Below are positions 10,188 to 16,960 of a stretch of 19,643 nt of DNA, one piece after another. Under the pieces are notes generated by a model, which saw nothing but the letters and a program-made list of their open reading frames with translations, had not been told where the DNA came from and ran no database searches. Position 1 is the stretch's first letter. The number at the start of each line of letters is the position of its first letter. Source of the stretch: Streptomyces sp. NRRL S-350 (GTDB lineage: Bacteria > Actinomycetota > Actinomycetes > Streptomycetales > Streptomycetaceae); assembly GCF_000719705.1 (NCBI RefSeq), contig NZ_JOHO01000085.1, forward strand, positions 1 to 19,643, written 5' to 3'. The position numbers were made by a program, and so were the translations under genes.

Positions 10188-10218
10188 CCTACGATGCCGT
10201 AAGTTACGCCAACGTAGG
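10188..10218 (+). promoter_or_regulatory. 31-bp palindromic operator upstream of the desaturase
   Basis: CCTACG-N5-GTAA-g-TTAC-N5-CGTAGG, exactly symmetric about 10203, with 13 of 15 arm positions matching. It ends 42 nt before the desaturase ATG, and a TANNNT box (TAGGCT, 10215-10220) overlaps its right edge, so a bound protein would block transcription. The likely ligand is the TetR regulator encoded directly downstream (inference). Confidence 0.65.
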
Positions 10219-10260
10219 CTCCGCTTCTCTCCCGTACCGGGACGCCGCAAAGGGACGCCC

Positions 10261-11271
10261 ATGACCACTCAGGCCGGCGAGGCGCGCGCGGGGAACGCCG
10301 CGTCCCGCACCCCGTCTCCCGATCCCGACACCGATCCCGCCTCCGCAGCCGCAGCCGCCACCCAGCTGTCCGCCACCCGTGGCGGCGAGAAGCAGGGCCT
10401 GGCCGAGCGGGCCGCGCTGGGGCTGTTCATCCTCGTACCGTTCACCGCCCTGCTGGTCGCCGTCCCGGTGGCCTGGGGCTGGGGGCTGGGGTGGACGGAC
10501 GTCGCGATCACCGTCGCCATGTACTTCCTCACCTGCCACGGCATCACCGTCGGCTACCACCGCTACTTCACCCACGGCGCGTTCAAGGCCAACCGCCCGA
10601 TGCGCCTCGCGATGGCCGTCGTCGGGAGTCTCGCCGTCGAGGGCCCGCTGGTGCGCTGGGTCGCCGACCACCGCAAGCACCACCGGTTCAGCGACAAGGA
10701 CGGCGACCCGCACTCGCCCTGGCGCTACGGGGAGAGCGTCCCGGCGCTGCTCAAGGGCCTGTGGTGGGCGCACATGGGCTGGATGTTCGACGAGGAGCAG
10801 ACCCCGCAGCTCACCTACGCGCCCGACCTCGTCCGCGACCCGGCCATAAGGCGGATCTCCCGGCTGTTCTGGCTCTGGACCCTGATCTCGCTGCTGCTTC
10901 CGCCGCTGATCGGCGGTCTGGTGACGCTCTCCTGGACGGGCGCGCTGTCCGCCTTCTTCTGGGGTTCGCTGGTCCGGGTGGGTCTGCTGCACCACGTCAC
11001 CTGGTCGATCAACTCGATCTGCCACGCCGTCGGCCGGCGCCCGTTCCGCTCCCGGGACCGCTCCGGCAACGTCTGGTGGCTCGCGGTGCTCTCCTGCGGC
11101 GAGTCCTGGCACAACCTGCACCACGCCGACCCGACCGCGGCCCGGCACGGGGTGCTCCCGGGGCAGATCGACTCCTCGGCCCGGCTGATCCGCTGGTTCG
11201 AGCTGGCCGGCTGGGTGCGGGACGTCCGCTGGCCGGACGCCCAGCGGATCGCCGCCCGCCGCGCCGCATGA
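10261..11271 (+). CDS. Acyl-CoA / fatty-acid delta-9 type desaturase
   Basis: An integral-membrane di-iron desaturase introducing a double bond into acyl chains, affecting membrane fluidity. 336 residues. The three histidine boxes are intact: GYHRYFTH (His100 to His105), DHRKHHRF (His137, 140, 141) and SWHNLHHAD (His284, 287, 288). Hydrophobic segments lie at ~51-70, 80-96 and 116-130, and a further pair at ~204-245. The first ~45 residues are a disordered Ala/Pro-rich extension. ATG 10261 follows AGGGA with a 5-nt spacer. The stop overlaps the ATG of the TetR gene (ATGA), suggesting one operon with translational coupling. Substrate form (CoA, ACP or lipid) cannot be read from sequence. Confidence 0.95.
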   Translation: MTTQAGEARAGNAASRTPSPDPDTDPASAAAAATQLSATRGGEKQGLAERAALGLFILVPFTALLVAVPVAWGWGLGWTDVAITVAMYFLTCHGITVGYHRYFTHGAFKANRPMRLAMAVVGSLAVEGPLVRWVADHRKHHRFSDKDGDPHSPWRYGESVPALLKGLWWAHMGWMFDEEQTPQLTYAPDLVRDPAIRRISRLFWLWTLISLLLPPLIGGLVTLSWTGALSAFFWGSLVRVGLLHHVTWSINSICHAVGRRPFRSRDRSGNVWWLAVLSCGESWHNLHHADPTAARHGVLPGQIDSSARLIRWFELAGWVRDVRWPDAQRIAARRAA

Positions 11272-12059
11272 GGCGGCGCTTCCAGCATGATGTAGGGGTG
11301 AACGGGAGCAGCGAAGACAGCACAGGCGGTCACCAGAGCACGCGGACGGACGCGGCGCCCGCTGCGGCGCCGGCCCGGCCGCGGGCCGCTGCACCGACCG
11401 GCGGGGCCGCCGACCCGGCCGCCCCGGCCCCGCGCCGCCGGGGCGGCCGGGTCCGGATGACCGGCAAGCAGCGTCGTGAGCAGCTGCTGGAGATCGGCCG
11501 GACGGTCTTCGCGGAGCGCGGCTACGACGGCACCTCGGTGGAGGAGATCGCCGAGCGCGCCGGGGTGTCGAAGCCCGTGGTGTACGAGCACTTCGGCGGC
11601 AAGGAGGGGCTGTACGCGGTGGTGGTGGACCGCGAGATGCAGCTGCTGCTGGACATGGTGACCGGCGCGCTGACCGGCGGGCACTCGCGCGAACTGCTGG
11701 AACAGGCCGCCTTCGCGCTGATGGACTACATCGACACTTCGACGGACGGCTTCCGGATCCTGGTCCGGGACTCGCCGGTGGCCCAGTCGACCGGCACCTT
11801 CGCCTCGCTGATCAGCGACATCGCGACGCAGGTCGAGGACATCCTGGGCCTGGAGTTCAAGTCCCGCGGCTTCGACGCCCGACTGGCCCCGATGTACTCG
11901 CAGATGCTGGTCGGCATGGTCGCGCTGACCGGGCAGTGGTGGCTGGAGGTCCGCAAGCCGGACAAGGCGACGGTGGCGGCGCACCTGGTGAACCTCGCCT
12001 GGCACGGACTGGAGGGCCTGGAGCGGCACCCGCGGCTGGTCGGCGACCGCAAGGGCTGA
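11268..12059 (+). CDS. TetR/AcrR-family transcriptional regulator, likely regulator of the desaturase
   Basis: A dimeric repressor-type regulator, 263 residues. The N-terminal helix-turn-helix is clear (KQRREQLLEIGRTVFAERG, then TSVEEIAERAGVSKPVVYEHFGGKEGLYAVVV, ~67-120), followed by a helical ligand-binding domain. The first ~60 residues are Ala/Pro/Arg-rich and probably disordered. The start is uncertain: ATG 11268 overlaps the desaturase stop (ATGA) but lacks a Shine-Dalgarno; GTG 11298 and ATG 11457 are in-frame alternatives, the last just before the DNA-binding domain. Operon position and the upstream palindrome suggest autoregulation together with the desaturase, probably sensing acyl-CoA or a lipid (inference). 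Ends 29 nt from convergent tam. Confidence 0.93.
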   Translation: MRRRFQHDVGVNGSSEDSTGGHQSTRTDAAPAAAPARPRAAAPTGGAADPAAPAPRRRGGRVRMTGKQRREQLLEIGRTVFAERGYDGTSVEEIAERAGVSKPVVYEHFGGKEGLYAVVVDREMQLLLDMVTGALTGGHSRELLEQAAFALMDYIDTSTDGFRILVRDSPVAQSTGTFASLISDIATQVEDILGLEFKSRGFDARLAPMYSQMLVGMVALTGQWWLEVRKPDKATVAAHLVNLAWHGLEGLERHPRLVGDRKG

Positions 12060-12088
12060 CCAGCCGTCGTCGTCTTCGCGGCCCGCGC

Positions 12089-12880
12089 CTACCGCCTGAT
12101 CCCCACCGCGAAGATCCGCCGGAACGGGAACACCGTCCCGTACGGCCCGGCCGGATACGCCTCGCGCAGGAGCCGCCCGTACTCGTCGAGGAAGGCGGCC
12201 CGTTCGGCCGGATCGGCGAGCCGGGTAAGGACGGGGCGCAGTGCGGTGCCCTTGACCCACTCCAGGACCGGGTCCGGCCCGGGGAGCAGGGTGCGGTAGG
12301 TGGTCTCCCAGACGTCCGGGAGGCAGTCGGCGGCGGCCAGGGCGTCGAGGTAGCGCTCGGGCTCGTGGACGCCGGCGCGCACGCCGTCCTCGCCGAGCCG
12401 GTCGCGCCAGCGGGGGCTGCGGCGCAGTCCGGCGAGCAGGGTGTGGCTGGGGGCGTCGAAGTTGCCGGGGACCTGGAAGGCGAGCGCCGCGCCCGGGCGC
12501 AGGGCGGCGGCCCAGCGCGGGACGAGGTCGAGGTGGCCGTCGATCCACTGCAGGGCGGCGTTGGAGACGATCAGGTCGGGCCGGGCCGGGCGGGGGTCGT
12601 AGTCGCGGGCGTCGGCGAGCAGGTAGTCGGCGCTCGGCTCGCCCTCGGTGCGGGCGGTGGCGAGCATCGGGGCGGAGTTGTCGACGCCGGTGATCCGGGC
12701 GTGCGGCCAGCGTTCGCGCAGGACGGCAGTGGAGTTGCCGGGCCCGCACCCGATGTCGAGAACCGTCTCGGCGCCGGGCTGCGGGAGGGCGGGGACGCGG
12801 GCGAGCAGGTCGCGCAGGGGGCGGGTGCGTTCGTCGGCGAAGCGCAGGTACTGCGCCGGGTCCCAGACGGGGTCGGTCAT
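12089..12880 (-). CDS. tam: Trans-aconitate 2-methyltransferase
   Basis: Uses S-adenosylmethionine to esterify trans-aconitate, removing an aconitase inhibitor that forms when cis-aconitate accumulates. 263 residues, matching the family. It begins with the family-typical WDPAQYLRFADERTRP; SAM motif I is VLDIGCGPGNST (~40-51), then GVDNSAPML and SNAALQWI, and it ends in the TVFPFRRIFAVGIRR segment. ATG 12880 has GAGGTGG a few bases upstream. It is divergent from the MarR gene tamR, and two operator-like sites lie between them, one next to the tam ribosome site. This arrangement matches the characterised S. coelicolor tam/tamR locus. Confidence 0.94.
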   Translation of the reverse strand: MTDPVWDPAQYLRFADERTRPLRDLLARVPALPQPGAETVLDIGCGPGNSTAVLRERWPHARITGVDNSAPMLATARTEGEPSADYLLADARDYDPRPARPDLIVSNAALQWIDGHLDLVPRWAAALRPGAALAFQVPGNFDAPSHTLLAGLRRSPRWRDRLGEDGVRAGVHEPERYLDALAAADCLPDVWETTYRTLLPGPDPVLEWVKGTALRPVLTRLADPAERAAFLDEYGRLLREAYPAGPYGTVFPFRRIFAVGIRR

Positions 12881-12895
12881 GGTCCACCTCGGAGG

Positions 12896-12913
12896 TATCT
12901 CGACATCAAGATA
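12896..12913. promoter_or_regulatory. TamR-type operator, site 1 (tam-proximal)
   Basis: TATCTCGACATCAAGATA, an 18-bp imperfect palindrome (7 of 9 arm positions match), 15 nt from the tam start codon. It matches site 2 at 14 of 18 positions. Confidence 0.72.
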
Positions 12914-12937
12914 TCTCGCCGTAGCCTCGCTGGCACA

Positions 12938-12955
12938 TTTCTCGATGTCAAGAGA
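12938..12955. promoter_or_regulatory. TamR-type operator, site 2 (tamR-proximal)
   Basis: TTTCTCGATGTCAAGAGA, aligned base for base with site 1 and sharing TCTCGA and TCAAGA. The two centres are 42 bp apart, about four helical turns, so two dimers would sit on one DNA face. Confidence 0.7.
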
Positions 12956-12991
12956 CTTCACATCGACACATCCACCGATACACTGATCGTC

Positions 12992-13489
12992 ATGGAGGAC
13001 GAGGTCGACAGGCTGGTCGCAGCGTGGCGCCGGGAGCGCCCCGACCTCGACGTGGAACCGCTCGAGGTGCTCAGCCGGGTCAGCCGGCTCGCCCGGCACC
13101 TCGACCGCGCGCGCCGCACCGCCTTCGCCGAGCACGGCCTGGAGCCCTGGGAGTTCGACGTCCTGACCGCCCTGCGGCGGGCCGGCACCCCCTACCAGCT
13201 CTCCCCCGGCCAGCTGCTCACCCAGACCCTGGTCACCTCCGGCACCATGACCAACCGGATCGACCGGCTCACCGGCAAGGGCCTGGTCAAGCGCCTGCCC
13301 GACCCGGACGACCGGCGCGGCGTACTCGTCCGGCTCACCGACGACGGCCGCGACCGCGCCGACCAGGCACTCGCCGGACTGCTCGCGCACGAGCGCGAAC
13401 TGCTCGCCCAGCTCACCACCGCCCAGCAGAGCGAACTCGCCACCCTGCTGCGGCTGCTGGTCGCCCCCTTCGACAACATCCCGGGCTGA
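12992..13489 (+). CDS. tamR: MarR-family regulator TamR
   Basis: 165 residues. A MarR fold with helical dimerisation ends and a winged helix-turn-helix at ~55-120 (WEFDVLTALRRAG, TSGTMTNRIDRLTGKGLVKRLPDPDDRRGVLVRLT, with the wing DDRRG at 106-110). The S. coelicolor homologue represses tam and its own gene, is released by citrate, isocitrate and aconitate, and also controls aconitase and other central-metabolism genes (established knowledge). Its place here, divergent from tam with paired sites in the 111-nt gap, supports the name. ATG 12992 opens the family-like sequence; no strong Shine-Dalgarno precedes it. Convergent with the next gene, 18 nt between stops. Confidence 0.92.
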   Translation: MEDEVDRLVAAWRRERPDLDVEPLEVLSRVSRLARHLDRARRTAFAEHGLEPWEFDVLTALRRAGTPYQLSPGQLLTQTLVTSGTMTNRIDRLTGKGLVKRLPDPDDRRGVLVRLTDDGRDRADQALAGLLAHERELLAQLTTAQQSELATLLRLLVAPFDNIPG

Positions 13490-13507
13490 GCCCCGACCGG
13501 CCGGACC

Positions 13508-14488
13508 TCACGGCCGCTCGACGACGGCCGCCACCGACGGCGGTGCGGCGACCGGCTCGGCCGGGCTGACCCCCGCCCGGCGGGCGACCGCGACGGCAGC
13601 CAGCGTGGAGTGCACCCCGAGCTTGCCGAGCACGTTCTGCATGTGCGTCCGGACGGTGTGCGGCGACAGGTAGAGCCGCTCCGCGACGGCCTGCCGCCCC
13701 AGGCCCGCGACCATGCAGCGCAGGATCTGCTTCTCCCGCGGGGTGAGGGTGTCCACCAGGCGCTCGCTCTCGGTGCGGTCCCGCCGGGCGGTGGTCAGCT
13801 CGCGGATCACCCCGGTGAGCAGCGCGGGCGGCAGGTGCGTCTCGTCCCGCAGCACGCCCCGGACCACCGCGAGCAGCCGGGCCAGCGAACTCTCCTTCGC
13901 GACCCAGCCGGTGGCGCCCGCGTGCAGGGCGCGGGCGGCGCGGTGCGGGTCGTCGGCGACGGCCAGGACGACGGCGCGCAGCCCGGGGTGGGCGCGGCGG
14001 AGCCGGGCCAGCAGGGAGATGCCGTCGGGCGGCGGGGCCGCGGGTCTGAGGTGGTCGACCCGGAGCGGGTCCGGCCCCGGGCGGGCGCCCGGCGGCGCGG
14101 ACGACAGCGGGACCGGCGCTCCAGGCGGTTCGGACGACCGTCGCGGCGGCGGTACGGGCGGGGCCACCCGGCGCCGCACCTCGTCGACGGGATCCGGTCC
14201 GGGCCGTCTGCGGGCGACCGGCGGGGCCGAACCCGGCGGACCGACCGCTCCGGTCCCTCCTGCCGCCCCGCTCCCGGCCGCCCCGGCGGGCTCGGAGCCG
14301 AGGTCGGCGTCGATCAGTGCGACGTCGTAGGGGCGGCCCTCGGTGGCGGCGCGCTCCATCGCCCGCTCGGCGGCGGCCGCGCTGCCGGCCGCACCCACCT
14401 CCACGTCCGGCTCGGCGGCGAGCGCCGCGGCCAGTGCCTCGGCGAAGATCCGGTGGTCGTCGACCACCAGGACGCGAATCCGCCCCAT
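13508..14488 (-). CDS. LuxR/NarL-type response regulator with an insertion in its receiver domain
   Basis: 326 residues against ~215-225 for the family. The receiver starts normally ([19 protein letters not shown], Asp10/Asp11) and reaches a phosphoacceptor-like Asp60 in DVALIDADLG. Residues ~66-154 are then a Pro/Gly/Ala/Arg-rich low-complexity insert, after which the receiver resumes in frame (DGISLLARLRRAHPGLRAVVLAVADD, GATGWVAKESS with Lys198). The usual Ser/Thr of strand 4 is Ala (VLAVA). The C-terminal DNA-binding domain (LTPREKQILRCMVAGLGRQAVAERLYLSPHTVRTHMQNVLGKLG, ~248-291) is intact. ATG 14488 follows GGAGGG. No kinase is adjacent. Its N-terminus resembles the regulator at 15961-16629, on the other side of galE. 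Confidence 0.9.
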   Translation of the reverse strand: MGRIRVLVVDDHRIFAEALAAALAAEPDVEVGAAGSAAAAERAMERAATEGRPYDVALIDADLGSEPAGAAGSGAAGGTGAVGPPGSAPPVARRRPGPDPVDEVRRRVAPPVPPPRRSSEPPGAPVPLSSAPPGARPGPDPLRVDHLRPAAPPPDGISLLARLRRAHPGLRAVVLAVADDPHRAARALHAGATGWVAKESSLARLLAVVRGVLRDETHLPPALLTGVIRELTTARRDRTESERLVDTLTPREKQILRCMVAGLGRQAVAERLYLSPHTVRTHMQNVLGKLGVHSTLAAVAVARRAGVSPAEPVAAPPSVAAVVERP

Positions 14489-14572
14489 CGTCCCTCCCCC
14501 TGCTCAGACCGCCCGAGCCCGGGAGCGGGGAGCCGGCCCGGCATCCGCGCTCCGGACCCGCCGCTCCGCCTG

Positions 14573-14618
14573 CCCACCGGTGGCCGGTGAAACCGAAAGG
14601 ACGCCGGCCCCACCGGTG
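14573..14618. repeat. Two exact copies of CCCACCGGTG in the gap upstream of the response regulator
   Basis: CCCACCGGTG occurs at 14573-14582 and 14609-14618. Its CACCGGTG core is a perfect palindrome, 36 nt apart, 85-130 nt upstream of the regulator start. Apart from these and the galE hairpin, I see no gene or clear signal in the 358-nt gap 14489-14846. Confidence 0.45.
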
Positions 14619-14793
14619 CCGCCCTCAGGGTACGGGTCGGGAAACGCCCTCGTGGCGATTCGGTGAAGTTACGTCAGAAGGTGCGTGGGTGGCAGGACTT
14701 GCGCCGCCAGCGGGCCGGCCGTCGGCCACGGGCACCGCTCCGGTCCGGTCCGGAGGCGGTGCCCGCAGGGGCCGCGGTGGCCGCGGCAGTTGA

Positions 14794-14819
14794 CGTCCGT
14801 GCCGTTGCCGGCACGGACG
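14794..14819 (-). terminator. galE terminator hairpin
   Basis: A perfect 11-bp stem, CGTCCGTGCCG (14794-14804) with CGGCACGGACG (14809-14819), loop TTGC, 27 nt past the galE stop. An outer GCCCGCA/TGCGGGC pair (14761-14767, 14823-14829) could extend the fold. Confidence 0.75.
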
Positions 14820-14846
14820 CCGTGCGGGCGGCGCGGGCGCGGGCGC

Positions 14847-15824
14847 CTACTGGCCGTTCTTCTCCAGGGTGAACCTCCAGGCGTCCGCGACGATGTCGTC
14901 CAGCTCGGGGCGGCGCGGCGTCCAGCCCAGCGCCTCGTGGGCGCGCGCGGCCGAGGCCACCAGCACCGCCGGGTCGCCGGCGCGACGGCCGGCGACCTGC
15001 ACCGGGATCTCCCGGCCGGTGACGCGCTTGACCGACTCGATCACCTCGCGCACCGAGAAGCCGCTGCCGTTGCCGAGGTTGCAGATCAGGTGCTCGCCCG
15101 GCTTGGCCGCGTCCAGCGCCAGCAGGTGGGCCTCGGCCAGGTCCGCGACATGGATGTAGTCGCGGATGCAGGTGCCGTCCGGGGTCGGGTAGTCGTCGCC
15201 GTACACCGCGATGTGCGGACGCTGCCCGAGCGCCGCCTGGAAGACCAGCGGGATGAGGTGCGACTCCGGCTCGTGCCGCTCGCCGAACGTGACACCGGAA
15301 GAACCGGCGTACGCACCGGCCACGTTGAAGTAGCGCAGCGAGACGGCGGCCAGGTCGTGCGCGACGGCCTCGCTGGTGATCAGGTGGTCCACGGCGAGCT
15401 TGGTGGCGCCGTAGGTGTTGGTCGGCGCGGTGCGGGCGGTCTCGGCGATCGGCACGGCCTCCGGCTCGCCGTAGGTGGCGGCGGTGGAGGAGAACACCAG
15501 CTTGCGCACGCCCGCCACGCGCATCGCGCCGACCAGCTCCAGCGAGCCGGCCACGTTGTTGCGCCAGTACTTCTCCGGGTCCGCGACCGACTCGCCGACC
15601 TGCGAGGAGGCGGCGAAGTGCAGCACGCCGTCGAAGGAGCCGTCCAGCACCTTGCCGGCCTCCTGGATCCGGCCCTCGACGAACTCGGCGCCGGCCGGGA
15701 CAGCCTCACGGAAGCCGGTCGAGAGATCGTCCAGGACCGTCACCTGGTGCCCCGCCTCCAGCAGGTGCGCGGCCACCACACTGCCGACGTAGCCGGCGCC
15801 ACCCGTGACCAGGTACTTACTCAT
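14847..15824 (-). CDS. galE: UDP-glucose 4-epimerase
   Basis: Interconverts UDP-glucose and UDP-galactose using bound NAD, supplying sugars for glycans or the Leloir pathway. 325 residues, an extended short-chain dehydrogenase. The NAD motif is TGGAGYVGS (7-15), followed by VLDDLSTG, the catalytic serine region [10 protein letters not shown], the Tyr138-x3-Lys142 motif (YGATK), [10 protein letters not shown], and [22 protein letters not shown], typical of GalE. ATG 15824 has GGAGGT (ACCTCC, 15831-15836) 6 nt upstream; in-frame extension upstream gives no family sequence. No galT or galK is next to it. It sits between two LuxR-type regulators on the same strand and ends in its own hairpin. Confidence 0.96.
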   Translation of the reverse strand: MSKYLVTGGAGYVGSVVAAHLLEAGHQVTVLDDLSTGFREAVPAGAEFVEGRIQEAGKVLDGSFDGVLHFAASSQVGESVADPEKYWRNNVAGSLELVGAMRVAGVRKLVFSSTAATYGEPEAVPIAETARTAPTNTYGATKLAVDHLITSEAVAHDLAAVSLRYFNVAGAYAGSSGVTFGERHEPESHLIPLVFQAALGQRPHIAVYGDDYPTPDGTCIRDYIHVADLAEAHLLALDAAKPGEHLICNLGNGSGFSVREVIESVKRVTGREIPVQVAGRRAGDPAVLVASAARAHEALGWTPRRPELDDIVADAWRFTLEKNGQ

Positions 15825-15960
15825 GTTGGGACCTCCAGCGGGCGATGACCCGCGGTCGGCGGAGCCATCGACGGAATGCGTACGACTGGGGCCCATTCTC
15901 CCAAGCCCGCCGAGTGCTTCGGACCACCCGGACGCCGCCCGCACGCTTTTCACCAAGTCC

Positions 15961-16629
15961 TCAACCGGCGGCCATCCGCTCCAGCAGCCCGGTGCGCGCC
16001 GCCACCGCGGCTGCCTCCAACCTGGTCCGCGCACCGAGCTTCATCAGCACCCGCTGGACGTGCGTCCGGGCGGTGCTGGCGGCGATCCGCATCCCGGCGG
16101 CGATCGCCGCGGTGTCCTCGCCGTCCGCGATCCGGGCCAGCACCTGCACCTCACGGCGGGTCAGCAACCGCAGCAGCCGGACCGCCTCGTCGTCCGGTTC
16201 AACCACCGGGCGCAGCAGTTGGTCGAAGGCCCCGCGCAGGATGTCCACCGCGACGGCGGCCTCCCCCGCCCGGGCCCGGCCGATCGCCCGCTCGACCACC
16301 TCGATCCGCTCGTCGCTGGGCACGTACCCCGCCGCCCCGGCCGCGAACGCCGCAGCGACACCGCGCAGTTCACCCACCGGCCCGAGCACGATCACAGCCA
16401 CCTCGGGGCGCACCCGGCGGATCCGGAGCAGTCCGTCGAAGGCACCCGACTCAGCCGGCGCGGCCACCCCCAGCAGGCACACCTCGGGCCGCCGCCCGAC
16501 CACCAGATCGGCCGCGGCACCGGCCGGGGAGCCGACCGCGACCACCCGGTGTCCGCGTAGTTGGAGCGCGGCGGCCAGTGCCTCGGCCAGCAGCCGGTGG
16601 TCGTCCACCACCACGAGTCGAACGCCCAT
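15961..16629 (-). CDS. Atypical LuxR-type response regulator lacking the phosphoacceptor Asp
   Basis: 222 residues, normal family length. The N-terminus [19 protein letters not shown] retains the acidic pair (Asp9/Asp10), but the phosphoacceptor position in [10 protein letters not shown] is Gly54, and the conserved Lys of GYLLKD is replaced (GYVPSD, Ser105). The receiver is therefore unlikely to be phosphorylated conventionally. The C-terminal LuxR helix-turn-helix is present ([44 protein letters not shown], ~156-199). ATG 16629 begins the receiver directly. The 136-nt gap to galE shows no terminator, so read-through into galE is possible. The regulator may respond to a ligand or a partner protein, as described for other atypical Streptomyces regulators (inference). 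Confidence 0.9.
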   Translation of the reverse strand: MGVRLVVVDDHRLLAEALAAALQLRGHRVVAVGSPAGAAADLVVGRRPEVCLLGVAAPAESGAFDGLLRIRRVRPEVAVIVLGPVGELRGVAAAFAAGAAGYVPSDERIEVVERAIGRARAGEAAVAVDILRGAFDQLLRPVVEPDDEAVRLLRLLTRREVQVLARIADGEDTAAIAAGMRIAASTARTHVQRVLMKLGARTRLEAAAVAARTGLLERMAAG

Positions 16630-16757
16630 GACGCCCTCCCGGTCAGGGTCCGGCTCACGCCCGGACCCGTCGGGCGGGCGGCCGATGACGCCCCATCACA
16701 GCGCATTCCGTACCCGACCCGCTAGGCCGACGCGGGTCGACCCGTCACCGAAACGCA

Positions 16758-16787
16758 GAAGACCCCCGCCCTGAGGCGGGGGTCTTC
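16758..16787 (-). terminator. tRNA-Thr terminator hairpin
   Basis: A perfect 13-bp stem, GAAGACCCCCGCC (16758-16770) with GGCGGGGGTCTTC (16775-16787) and loop CTGA, 6 nt past the tRNA 3' end. Confidence 0.88.
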
Positions 16788-16793
16788 CAGTTG

Positions 16794-16866
16794 AGCCCCC
16801 ATGCGGAATCGAACCGCAGACCTTCTCCTTACCATGGAGACGCTCTACCGACTGAGCTATAGGGGC
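16794..16866 (-). tRNA. tRNA-Thr (anticodon GGU)
   Basis: Acceptor stem GCCCCTA (complement of 16860-16866) pairs with TGGGGGC (complement of 16795-16801), with one G-U. The D-arm is AGCTCAGTCGGTAGAGC, the anticodon stem TCTCC/GGAGA encloses loop ATGGTAA with GGU at 16833-16831, and the T-arm has GGTTCGATTCC. Discriminator U, no encoded CCA, 73 nt. Confidence 0.96.
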
Positions 16867-16902
16867 TTGCCGGGTTTTCACCGGGCCGGTCGAACAAGGA
16901 AG

Positions 16903-16908
16903 ACATTA
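16903..16908 (-). promoter_or_regulatory. Weak candidate -10 box for tRNA-Thr
   Basis: TAATGT on the minus strand, 36 nt upstream of the mature tRNA in an otherwise GC-rich gap. No clear -35 box. Confidence 0.2.
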
Positions 16909-16960
16909 CACGGCCGTCCGCCCGGAAGGGAAATCGACCCCACCCCGCCGACCTGCCGCC

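Noticed and set aside
7964..10264. A 766-codon plus-strand frame opposite prs and glmU, running through tRNA-Gln
   Set aside because: It crosses a tRNA and two well-supported genes; composition is typical of antisense frames in high-GC DNA.
10491..11267. N-terminal extension of the TetR frame back through the desaturase gene
   Set aside because: Arg/Pro-rich shadow of the desaturase. The ATG at 11268 overlapping the desaturase stop is a far better start.
12881..13390. N-terminal extension joining the tam frame across the tamR gene (433-codon frame)
   Set aside because: The methyltransferase begins cleanly at 12880 with a ribosome site; the extension is antisense to tamR and crosses the operators.
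14027..14293. Reading the low-complexity stretch in the response regulator as evidence of a frameshifted or broken gene
   Set aside because: The receiver motif resumes in the same frame after the stretch and the DNA-binding domain is intact, so an in-frame insertion is simpler.
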